Position numbers and translations under genes: made by a program
Source of the DNA: a virus
Virus record (IMG/VR): IMGVR_UViG_3300009192_000025
Span: 1 to 39,547 of that record
Strand: one strand, 5' to 3'
Length of the DNA: 39,547 nucleotides
Notes under the pieces: generated by a model
The model's database searches: none
Told to the model about the DNA's origin: nothing
The model's input: the letters and a program-made list of their open reading frames with translations, nothing else
In this document: piece after piece, positions 1-7,063 of the stretch
How positions within the stretch are numbered: position 1 is the first letter of the stretch
Layout: the number at the start of each line of letters is the position of its first letter

Positions 1-771
1 ATGTTTGAAAATCTCTCTCAGGCCACAAGCTTTGTGAATGCTGCTGTTGTTTTCTTAGCAGCTGTGACTGCTATATATTTATTTTTCGAAAAAAAGAAGC
101 TTGATGTTCATGCCTTTTATTCTACACGCTTAGAAAGCTATAAATCTACTCACATGCATGAGCTAGTCCTTGTTAACAATAAAAATAACCATATCCCAAT
201 ATACAGCGTGAACATCGTATTCAACAATGAATTATTCTTGGAGGTGTGTTCCTTTAACCCACCCCAAATTATTGCTCCTTATGATGCTAAGAGCTTATCA
301 CCCAAACAATACAGCAAACTAACAATCAACAAAGAAGACTTCGACCTTTATGACAATATAAAAAATGATAGTGGAGAAATATATATCAATACCGGCACTC
401 GTCTATTAAAATGCAAGACTAAACCCCTTAAAGACACAAGATCAAAATTTACGGAAATAGAAAAGAGAACTATTACTTACAACACGATAGTGCTTACTGA
501 AAGAGTTAAGTACGTAATCAATTATAATAACGAGGGTAATCTATCAAGAATATTGGTCATAGATCACCATGGCTTCTTCCAAGAGGATAACCCATTTTCT
601 TTTAATAGGATAGAAAAAGAGCATTTATCCCCTGAAAGGATACAACCCATTTTGGACCAAGCTTTTCTAGACAAAAGCTTACATTATATGTGCATGGAAT
701 TTAATAACTTCAGGGAAGGAGTAATGTTTACAGGGCCAAATAAAAAGCGAGACAACAAGATTAAGCGTTAA
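1..771 (+). CDS. Membrane-anchored protein of unknown function (moron-like)
   Basis: 256 aa, starting with ATG at the first base of the window. One hydrophobic segment lies at about residues 12-28 (VNAAVVFLAAVTAIYLFF), followed by KKK, so the protein is probably anchored with its mostly beta-rich remainder in the cytoplasm. No catalytic motif was recognised. The gene is strikingly AT-rich compared with the roughly 60+% GC phage body and runs opposite to the late genes, at the far end of the prophage from the integrase. That is a usual place for lysogenic-conversion genes, so a host-affecting or exclusion role is possible but is inference only. It could also be host flank if the attachment site lies between it and the tail genes. 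Confidence 0.75.
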   Translation: MFENLSQATSFVNAAVVFLAAVTAIYLFFEKKKLDVHAFYSTRLESYKSTHMHELVLVNNKNNHIPIYSVNIVFNNELFLEVCSFNPPQIIAPYDAKSLSPKQYSKLTINKEDFDLYDNIKNDSGEIYINTGTRLLKCKTKPLKDTRSKFTEIEKRTITYNTIVLTERVKYVINYNNEGNLSRILVIDHHGFFQEDNPFSFNRIEKEHLSPERIQPILDQAFLDKSLHYMCMEFNNFREGVMFTGPNKKRDNKIKR

Positions 772-789
772 TTTTATGTTAATGAATTG

Positions 790-826
790 ATATCATCGGT
801 AAGAGTTATTACTTTACCGATGATAT
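790..826. terminator. 13-bp perfect inverted repeat between convergent genes
   Basis: Arms ATATCATCGGTAA (790-802) and TTACCGATGATAT (814-826) flank an 11-nt loop in the space between the 256-aa gene (+) and the cold-shock gene (-). There is no long T-run on either side, so it may be a weak bidirectional terminator or a protein-binding palindrome. Confidence 0.45.
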
Positions 827-889
827 AGCATCATTACTAGCTCACGTCATTTCTAGCTACTACTAGATCTCGGTTGCATCCGATCTATA

Positions 890-1309
890 TCATCGCATTA
901 AGTTGAACAACACAAACAAAAGTAGCAAGAAGCCAATGGCCCCTAGAAATCTTCCAAAAGCACTTGTAGATCTAAAATCAGATATTTGAGCCGCACAGAA
1001 AGGGCAAACTGACCTTTCTGGTTCACCACGGTATACAATTAAACGAGGGACTACCTTTTTCTTACAATCGGGGCATGCCACTCTATCATCTCTAACCTTT
1101 CCGCTTGGTCTTGATTTTTCAATGATAACAACGCTAGTGGCTCTAGGCCCTTTATGGCCTCTTGCAGAGTTAAACTCAACTATATCTCCAATTGACGGTA
1201 AATCACTACCTTGAATGCCCTGCACATTAAAGTAATGATCTTGCTTGTCGTCAGAAGTAATAAACCCGTAGCCTTTGTCTAGGCTAAACCACTTAACAGT
1301 CCCTTGCAT
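890..1309 (-). CDS. Cold-shock domain protein with zinc ribbon and C-terminal membrane anchor
   Basis: 139 aa. Residues 1-66 form a cold-shock domain (MQGTVKWF start, KGYGFIT at 12-18 as RNP1, HYFNV at 25-29 as RNP2), expected to bind single-stranded RNA or DNA. Cys79/Cys82 (CPDC) and Cys102/Cys105 (CPFC) make a zinc ribbon. Residues 119-137 (FLGAIGFLLLLFVLFNL) are a single membrane helix at the C-terminus, so the nucleic-acid-binding part is probably tethered to the inner membrane. The start is supported by a strong GGAGAGAGGGT ribosome site. The gene lies after the last tail gene and has an AT-rich upstream region, so it probably has its own promoter. Base composition is more AT-rich than the tail genes. 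The family assignment is firm; the phage role is unknown. Confidence 0.88.
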   Translation of the reverse strand: MQGTVKWFSLDKGYGFITSDDKQDHYFNVQGIQGSDLPSIGDIVEFNSARGHKGPRATSVVIIEKSRPSGKVRDDRVACPDCKKKVVPRLIVYRGEPERSVCPFCAAQISDFRSTSAFGRFLGAIGFLLLLFVLFNLMR

Positions 1310-1378
1310 ACCCTCTCTCCAAATCCTTTGTGAAGATGATATTTTTTATTTCAACAGACACTAATACAACAACATTAC

Positions 1379-1600
1379 TTAAACTTCAATTGTCACCACC
1401 GGCAGGCTCGGAGCCACGCCAGTGATCTGGTCCCCCTCCACGTAGACCATGCCACCCACCTGGGCATCGCCCTGGCAGGTGCGCACCCCGCCCCCTACCA
1501 GATCCACGCGAACGCGCGAGCCGCTGACGCTGATCACCTCGCCCACCTGGCGCGGCGTGGTCGGCAGCAACGCCAGCAGGCGGCGATATGGATTGGCCAT
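1379..1600 (-). CDS. Small beta-rich tail-module protein
   Basis: 73 aa. I chose the ATG at 1600 (MANPYRR) because AAGGAGG precedes it at good spacing; an in-frame start further upstream (1633) has no such site. The middle (GEVISVSGSRVRVDLVGG) looks like a short OB- or SH3-like beta barrel. It is the last gene of the tail operon, directly after the large hub-like protein, so it is probably a small tail-tip or baseplate component. No family is recognised with certainty. Confidence 0.7.
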   Translation of the reverse strand: MANPYRRLLALLPTTPRQVGEVISVSGSRVRVDLVGGGVRTCQGDAQVGGMVYVEGDQITGVAPSLPVVTIEV

Positions 1601-1642
1601 GCTATCCCCCTCCTTTGCTTGAACTGATACCACACGACGCCA

Positions 1643-3727
1643 TCACAGATGGAATCTCTGCAGCTCGATAGACTGGCGCACGTTCAGGGCACGCCCCTGC
1701 AGGCTGGCGCTGACGCTCACGCCACGCGAGACACCACGCCAGCCATCGCACTCGATCATCATGCCAGGCAGCAGCAGGCCGCCCAGAGAAGCCGCCAGGG
1801 GCATCTGCAGGCTCTCGGTGCTCTGGCGTAGGGTAGCGGCCAGCTCAGCGATCCCACGCGACTGGGCCGGTGCCTGATCGGTGATCAGGGCATCCACCAC
1901 GGTGGGTGCCAGCTGATCGCCGGCGGTGCCCTGCCGGATGATCTGAGCCTGGATGCCGCCGGTGTCGCCATGGAGCCAGACGGCATTGCGAGCATCACCT
2001 GGCTGCTGATCGCTGCCCAGCTGGGTGATGATGTCGCGCGGCACCGCCAGATCGACCTCGGCCTCAGACCAGCGCCAGGGCGCTGCCTCGAAGCGCGGCG
2101 CGACGATGATGGTCTGATCCTGCTGGTGGGCCTGCACATAGCCGCCGGCCGCCTGGGCGATCCGCGAGATGGCGTCGATGGGCGCGAGGCTGTCATAACT
2201 CCACGCGCCGGCGGGCACCACCCAGTCAGTCATGCGCCAATCCAGTGACCAGCCCTCTGGCAGCTCAGCACGGGCGAGCTGCGAGGCAGTGGCATGGCTG
2301 TCCTCGGTGTAGCTGCGCGCGGTGGCGTAGGGCGCGCCCAGGTACGCCGCGAGCGAGCGGCCGCTGATGGTCACGCTATGGCTCTGCCAGCTCTCAGAGC
2401 GTCGCCAGCCATCCACCAGGCACCGCCACTGCTCGCCATTGATCTCGGCCATCACCTCCACCGGCTGGCCATCGGTGCCAGTCACCAGCGCTTGAGCGTC
2501 ACGCCCTGCCAGGCCGGCAGAGAATGACCATGCCCAGCTGTCAGCGTCGATGCTGAGCGTCATCTGGGTGGCCGGCAGCTCCAGGCCATCGGAGAGGCGC
2601 ACCAGGCGCGCGGAGTTTTGCACGATATAGAGCCTTTTGACGGGAATGGTCGGGGTGGGTATCTCACACGTCAGACCGAACTGCAGCACCCACGGGGCGC
2701 TCGGCATGGCGTGGCAGAATTGCAGGGTGGTGGTGCCCTCCACCGGCTCGAGCACCGGCGTCTCAGGCGGATCTGGCGGCAAGTCGATGCCAGGCGGTGG
2801 CCGGCGGGCCTGCTCCCAGGGCACGCGCCAATCGTCGCCGGTGGTGCGCCCCTGCTGATAGGGCACATCCATCGTCACCGGCTCGAGGGTGCGGGCCTCC
2901 TCATAGCGCGAGCGCCGGCGGGCATCATTGCGGGGCGGGTGCTGATAGCCGCTCGAGCGAGCAGCGGCGATGCCCTGCCCCTGCTCCCATACCGGCCGCG
3001 AGGATCTGCCCGCGCGGGGCAAGCTCAGCCATGCACTGCCGCTGAGGGTGCCCAGGATGCGCTCGGCCTGCTCCCACCGCGAGCCACTGATGGCATCGGT
3101 GCGGGGCCGTGCCGACCACTGGCCGCCCTGGCTGGCCGCAAGCGTTGCGCCCTGCTCGAAGCCTGACGCGGTGGCCCCATAGGGGCGAGCCGGCTGCTGC
3201 CAGCGCGTGCTGCCCTGGGCCTCGAGCGGGACCGCGTTCTCGAAACGGGCACCGGCACTATCTGATGGCCCACGAAAGACGTTGATCTCGCGGGTCAGCG
3301 CGACATCGACCACCGCCGGCGCGCCCAGCGTAGCCACCAGCGAGATGTCGATGCCATGCTCGAGCCGGATCTCTGCCATCACCGGCGGCGTGGTCGCCTC
3401 CAGACTTAGCGACTGGATCAGATCGAGCTGCGCCCGCACAGTGGCGGCCGGCATCACCAGGCTGGCCGCGATCTCGATGGCTCCACCCTGGGCGAGTCGA
3501 GCATCGAGGGATGGCGGCGTCAGCTGGGCATCGAGCACCAGCTCGCGCGGCAGCTCCACCGCCTCAGTGGCACCGCCAAAGCCAAGCACGACATTGCCAC
3601 CCGCCGGCGGTGCGTAGTCACCGGCGAACAGCAGCAGCAAACCAGGATCACCCCCCAGGCGCAGCTCGAGCGCTCGCGCATTCCAGGGCGCAAGACCCTG
3701 GACAAACTGCAGCCTGATCTCTCTCAC
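1643..3727 (-). CDS. Large tail-tip / hub-like protein with 14-residue aromatic repeats
   Basis: 694 aa with a GTG start (GTG AGA GAG) after a GGGGGCACC ribosome site, 8 bases after the previous stop. The N-terminal ~150 residues are beta-rich. Residues 162-317 are a low-complexity array of units of mostly 14 residues, each beginning with Trp, Tyr or Phe (WEQA, WEQG, YEEA, YQQG and similar), with abundant Arg/Gly/Ser. Residues ~330-694 form a globular part ending in IELQRFHL, and its style (hub-like strands, Trp-rich core, LLPGMMIECDGW) resembles phage tail hub or gp27-like proteins. Its place near the 3' end of the tail operon fits a tail-tip protein. The hub assignment is inference; the repeat is seen directly. 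Confidence 0.75.
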   Translation of the reverse strand: MREIRLQFVQGLAPWNARALELRLGGDPGLLLLFAGDYAPPAGGNVVLGFGGATEAVELPRELVLDAQLTPPSLDARLAQGGAIEIAASLVMPAATVRAQLDLIQSLSLEATTPPVMAEIRLEHGIDISLVATLGAPAVVDVALTREINVFRGPSDSAGARFENAVPLEAQGSTRWQQPARPYGATASGFEQGATLAASQGGQWSARPRTDAISGSRWEQAERILGTLSGSAWLSLPRAGRSSRPVWEQGQGIAAARSSGYQHPPRNDARRRSRYEEARTLEPVTMDVPYQQGRTTGDDWRVPWEQARRPPPGIDLPPDPPETPVLEPVEGTTTLQFCHAMPSAPWVLQFGLTCEIPTPTIPVKRLYIVQNSARLVRLSDGLELPATQMTLSIDADSWAWSFSAGLAGRDAQALVTGTDGQPVEVMAEINGEQWRCLVDGWRRSESWQSHSVTISGRSLAAYLGAPYATARSYTEDSHATASQLARAELPEGWSLDWRMTDWVVPAGAWSYDSLAPIDAISRIAQAAGGYVQAHQQDQTIIVAPRFEAAPWRWSEAEVDLAVPRDIITQLGSDQQPGDARNAVWLHGDTGGIQAQIIRQGTAGDQLAPTVVDALITDQAPAQSRGIAELAATLRQSTESLQMPLAASLGGLLLPGMMIECDGWRGVSRGVSVSASLQGRALNVRQSIELQRFHL
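2777..3244 (-). repeat. Coding repeat: 11 tandem 14-15-residue units in the tail-tip protein
   Basis: Units start at residues 162 (FENAV), 176 (WQQPA), 190 (FEQGA), 204 (WSARP), 218 (WEQAE), 233 (WLSLP), 247 (WEQGQ), 261 (YQHPP), 275 (YEEAR), 290 (YQQGR) and 304 (WEQAR). Spacing is 14 residues except two units of 15. Units tend to alternate between a Pro/Arg type and an E-Q/E-G/A type, giving a 28-29-residue higher-order repeat. Confidence 0.85.
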
Positions 3728-3735
3728 GGTGCCCC

Positions 3736-4137
3736 CTAGCCCTCAGCGAATACCATGCGGCTGATCCGCGTCAGTATCCCTCGATAAATCGTCGTTGAGC
3801 TGATGGTCACGTCAGCGCCTGATCCCTCGATGCCGACATCCAGATCCATCACCCAGGCACCCTCGCCATCGACCAGGCGCGCCCAGGTGGCCTCGCCATC
3901 AGCATCGGCCATCACCTCCTCGAAGGCTGCCCCCGTCAGGACGCCACCAGAGAGATCGGCGGCGAATGGCTGGGGCACCTCCAGCGTGGCCAGTGCCACC
4001 TGATCGGTGACGGCAGCACCAGGTGATGGGCGGGTGCCGGAGTACACAACGAATGACGCCGGCGAATCGCCGGCATCTATCGCACCGGCGATGGCCGCCA
4101 GGCGCGCATCTTTCACGCTTGTCGAGAAGCTGATCAC
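3736..4137 (-). CDS. Tail-module protein of unknown function
   Basis: 133 aa (MISFSTSV start). It belongs to a style of small beta-rich prophage structural proteins with the pattern 'ARLAAIAGAIDAG...YSGTRPSPG...LATL...WARLVDGEGAWVMD' that I have seen near tail-fibre genes; the function is not established. The start overlaps the stop of the LamG protein by four bases (ATGA, 4134-4137), indicating translational coupling. It is likely a virion or fibre-associated protein. Confidence 0.8.
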   Translation of the reverse strand: MISFSTSVKDARLAAIAGAIDAGDSPASFVVYSGTRPSPGAAVTDQVALATLEVPQPFAADLSGGVLTGAAFEEVMADADGEATWARLVDGEGAWVMDLDVGIEGSGADVTISSTTIYRGILTRISRMVFAEG

Positions 4138-5819
4138 GGGGCGTCCTCCACCTCAGAATGCACATTGTCTGACACGACAGCGTTTTGCTGCAGGGTGTGA
4201 TCGAAGGCCATCACATAGAACGCGCGGCGCGGGTCTAGGTCCGTGAAGCGGTATTTGCCCTCGGCATCGCTCCACGTCTCGCGCACGATGCGGCCAGTGG
4301 CGCGCTCATGCACCCGCACCCGCCGGCTGACGGGTTGGGCCTGGATGTCCAGCACGGTGCCGGCGATGACGCCCATGCGCGCCGGATCTGAGACACCGCC
4401 AGTCGGCGTGCCATTGGCACCACTGCCATCGACTTGATCAACGTGTGACATGTCTTCCCCTGCCGTTGCCTCCACCATCTGATCGCTCATGCCTCTGCTA
4501 TCAATCGCGGACGGATTGGGCGCCGGCACGGCGGCGGTGGTATACCCTTGCGGATTGGGGCGCGCGAGTGGCCGCATCGACTGCTTGGGCACCCTGGCCT
4601 CTGCCAGCATGCCGAAACGGGCCGTTAGCGCAAGCACCTCGCTCTCAGTCAGCAGCCGGTCATAGGACGTGAACGCCCCAATTGCGCCAATAAATCCATC
4701 AGTGCCGGTGTCAGGGTTTGCACCGATGGCGACCTTCGTGGCCTCAGAGTCTGAATTGCCAAACGCCGCATTGCTATCCGACAGCACCCCATCCTCATAA
4801 ATACTGACAACGCCATCACCCACCAGCAGTACAAGAAAATGCGGCTTGCCATCGCGTTTCAGCCGGTGATTGAGATAAGCGTTATTGTTGGCCCCTGCCC
4901 CCACCTCGTAAAAGGTATAGAGGCGAGCAGATACATCAACGCGCCACGAATAGTAGTTACTGGCCACGTCCTCACCAGGGCTGCCCAGCGTGACCAGATT
5001 GGAAAAGCCGTCGTGGCCGATAGCGTCCATGCGATAGAGCATGGCAATGGTGTGGTTTTTGGTCTTGATCATGGCGGGGTTGCTGTCACTTCGCAGCATG
5101 GCCTCACCATCAAACGCCATGGCCGGCACGCCGCCCAAAGTAGTGGGCGTCGCACCGATGATCTCAGCATCAATGCCCCCGACCTGATCGACCACTTTGC
5201 CACCGGCCACGATGCTCATGTCATACGCCGCGATCTCGCCGCCTAGCCCACCAATCGCCCAGCTTGAGCGAAAGTCGCGCACCGCAAGGGTCATGGCCGC
5301 CTGATCTTGCTCGGGCCTGGTCAACGCCTGGTCATACCCGCGAACATCGACCACGCGCAGATCAGCCGCGAGAGCCTGAGAGATGGTCAGTGTTTCGAGT
5401 GGCATGGCAGCCGCCGGCCTCTCGATACCTTCTCGCCCATCAAGCGCCACGCCGATGCTTGCCCCGTCATGCGTGATAAACACGGTGTGATAGTAGCCAG
5501 GATAAAAGCCCTGGGCTTGCACGCGCTCGCCGGATATGACAAGCCAGAGGCTATCCGCATCGGTCTCCAACGCGATGCCGCTATCTCCCAAGTCAAGGCG
5601 CGCGCCGCCCCCTGCTGACAGCATCCAGACCTCGAGCGTCCAAGGTGCCACCAGATCCATCGGGAATGAGGCGCTAGCACCGGACACGGCCAGATCAAGC
5701 TCTCTGCCTGCCTCGAGCATCTGGCTCGGCGTCCAGTCACCCAGCGCCTGCTGAGCGGTAGAGCCGCCCAGAACATCCACTAGATCGCCATCTAGCGGGT
5801 AATGGTGTGTGAGTGCCAT
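4134..5819 (-). CDS. LamG-domain tail fibre/adhesin with carboxypeptidase-regulatory-like C-terminus
   Basis: 561 aa, preceded by GGAGGT at ideal spacing. Two concanavalin/LamG-type jelly-roll regions can be followed: residues ~1-190 (ALTHHYPLDGDLVD start, LEVWMLSAGGGARLDLG) and ~200-400 (MAFDGEAMLRSD, IAMLYRMDAIGHDG, GFIGAIGAFTSYDRLLTESE). A disordered linker follows. Residues 482-561 form a CarboxypepD_reg-like beta domain (GVIAGTVLDIQAQPVSRRV, GKYRFTDLDP). Such domains bind glycans or serve as modular spacers, so this is probably a receptor-binding or side-fibre protein at the tail tip. It is coupled to the neighbouring genes on both sides. Confidence 0.82.
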   Translation of the reverse strand: MALTHHYPLDGDLVDVLGGSTAQQALGDWTPSQMLEAGRELDLAVSGASASFPMDLVAPWTLEVWMLSAGGGARLDLGDSGIALETDADSLWLVISGERVQAQGFYPGYYHTVFITHDGASIGVALDGREGIERPAAAMPLETLTISQALAADLRVVDVRGYDQALTRPEQDQAAMTLAVRDFRSSWAIGGLGGEIAAYDMSIVAGGKVVDQVGGIDAEIIGATPTTLGGVPAMAFDGEAMLRSDSNPAMIKTKNHTIAMLYRMDAIGHDGFSNLVTLGSPGEDVASNYYSWRVDVSARLYTFYEVGAGANNNAYLNHRLKRDGKPHFLVLLVGDGVVSIYEDGVLSDSNAAFGNSDSEATKVAIGANPDTGTDGFIGAIGAFTSYDRLLTESEVLALTARFGMLAEARVPKQSMRPLARPNPQGYTTAAVPAPNPSAIDSRGMSDQMVEATAGEDMSHVDQVDGSGANGTPTGGVSDPARMGVIAGTVLDIQAQPVSRRVRVHERATGRIVRETWSDAEGKYRFTDLDPRRAFYVMAFDHTLQQNAVVSDNVHSEVEDAP

Positions 5820-6977
5820 TTATACCTCCTGCCAGCGGTCCAGACGCCACGCCATCAACGTCTCCTTGCCGGCATTCCCGCGACTGGCCGCCAGGCGAAA
5901 CATGACGGGCACACCATCCATCTGGGGCAGATTGTCTATCACTGCCTTGTCGTACCCTGCCCCCGTATGGAGTGGCTGCAGCATCCCTGGCATCGAGCCA
6001 CGCACGCCGCCTGACTCAATGACCAGCATCTCGCCCTGCGCCACATAGAATCCATTGTCCTGCGGATTCGGGTAGCTGATCAGGCTACCGATGCGATCCC
6101 CGACACCCTCCAGCGCCCAGCCCACCGAACCAGGCAGCTGATGCCAGGCGCGCGCGATACTCATCTCAACAGTCGAGCCAAAGTAGGGAAGCGCACTATA
6201 AGTCTCGTAAGTGTCTGAGGTTGAGGACCATGTGCCATCCTGCAGCCCCGCGACCACACAATGATATGCATCGCCTGGGCGCACCGTCTTAATGTCACCC
6301 CAGACGAATACCCCGTGCTTACCCTGGCCGCCATAGCGGTTGAGATAGAACATCGTCAGACCATCCCCCAACAATGCCCAGTCTCGCGTCGTCTCCTTTG
6401 CGGAATACGGCCATTGCCGTGACGCGGCCACGGTATACGTGTCGATGTCGGTCATCTCTTCAATGAGGCTGACGCGCGCCTGACGGCCGGCGTTGCTGCT
6501 ATGCCCTCCCCAGGTGCCATTCTCCACCATCATCATCACCTCGGTGGCGCGCTCGCTGGTACGCTTGAACACTGCACGATGATTGCCGGCATCCTCTGCT
6601 GCGATCTCCCACCCACCTACGGGAGCCGTCTTGATCTCGACCAGCTCGCCGGTCGCCTCAGTGGCAGCGGGTGCGGTATCGAGCGCGAAGCGCACCCAGT
6701 CGCTGCCGATGGCAGTCACGCGATGCTCGCCATTGTAGCCAGCCTGGTCTGCGCCGCTGATGGCGATCACCTGCCATTTGAGATAGCCGTGGCCGCTGCC
6801 CACGCTCGCGGTGGCTTGCTGGGCGGCGCTGTCATACGTCAGCGAGGCGACAGGCTTGGTATTGAAGCCGGTCACCAGGCAGGCTTTTAGCAGCTCGATC
6901 AGCGCGCCATATTGGTCGCCATTCTCGGGACTGCCGCCCATGTCACTGCTGAACCACTTCACGGGAAAATCGGCCAT
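5820..6977 (-). CDS. Tail fibre/tip structural protein
   Basis: 385 aa. Start MADFPVKWFSSDM at 6977 with GGAGACG upstream; a longer form would need a TTG start. The N-terminal motif (KWFSSDMGGSP...GALIELLKACLVTGFN) is typical of a class of siphovirus structural proteins that sit next to fibre genes. The rest is beta-rich (HRVTAIGSDWVRFALD, GGWEIAAEDAGNHRAVFKR). No enzyme motif was seen. It directly follows the giant 1125-aa protein in the operon, so it is a likely tail-tip or central-fibre component. The specific role is unknown. Confidence 0.78.
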   Translation of the reverse strand: MADFPVKWFSSDMGGSPENGDQYGALIELLKACLVTGFNTKPVASLTYDSAAQQATASVGSGHGYLKWQVIAISGADQAGYNGEHRVTAIGSDWVRFALDTAPAATEATGELVEIKTAPVGGWEIAAEDAGNHRAVFKRTSERATEVMMMVENGTWGGHSSNAGRQARVSLIEEMTDIDTYTVAASRQWPYSAKETTRDWALLGDGLTMFYLNRYGGQGKHGVFVWGDIKTVRPGDAYHCVVAGLQDGTWSSTSDTYETYSALPYFGSTVEMSIARAWHQLPGSVGWALEGVGDRIGSLISYPNPQDNGFYVAQGEMLVIESGGVRGSMPGMLQPLHTGAGYDKAVIDNLPQMDGVPVMFRLAASRGNAGKETLMAWRLDRWQEV

Positions 6978-7000
6978 CTTGAACGTCTCCAGAAACAAGG

Positions 7001-7023
7001 CCGCCCAGCGAGTGGCTGGGCGG
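7001..7023 (-). terminator. GC-rich hairpin, possible weak intrinsic terminator
   Basis: Arms CCGCCCAGC (7001-7009) and GCTGGGCGG (7015-7023) with a 5-nt loop. On the transcribed minus strand the stem is followed by CCTTGTTT, a short interrupted T-tract. It lies between the 1125-aa and 385-aa tail genes. Confidence 0.5.
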
Positions 7024-7063
7024 TTGAGGGATAGGGGTAGAGGGTTGCGCCAGCCGCATGCGG

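Noticed and set aside
1643-3727. Diversity-generating retroelement target in the tail-tip protein
   Set aside because: No reverse transcriptase, template repeat or accessory gene exists in the window; the repeats are protein-level periodic units.
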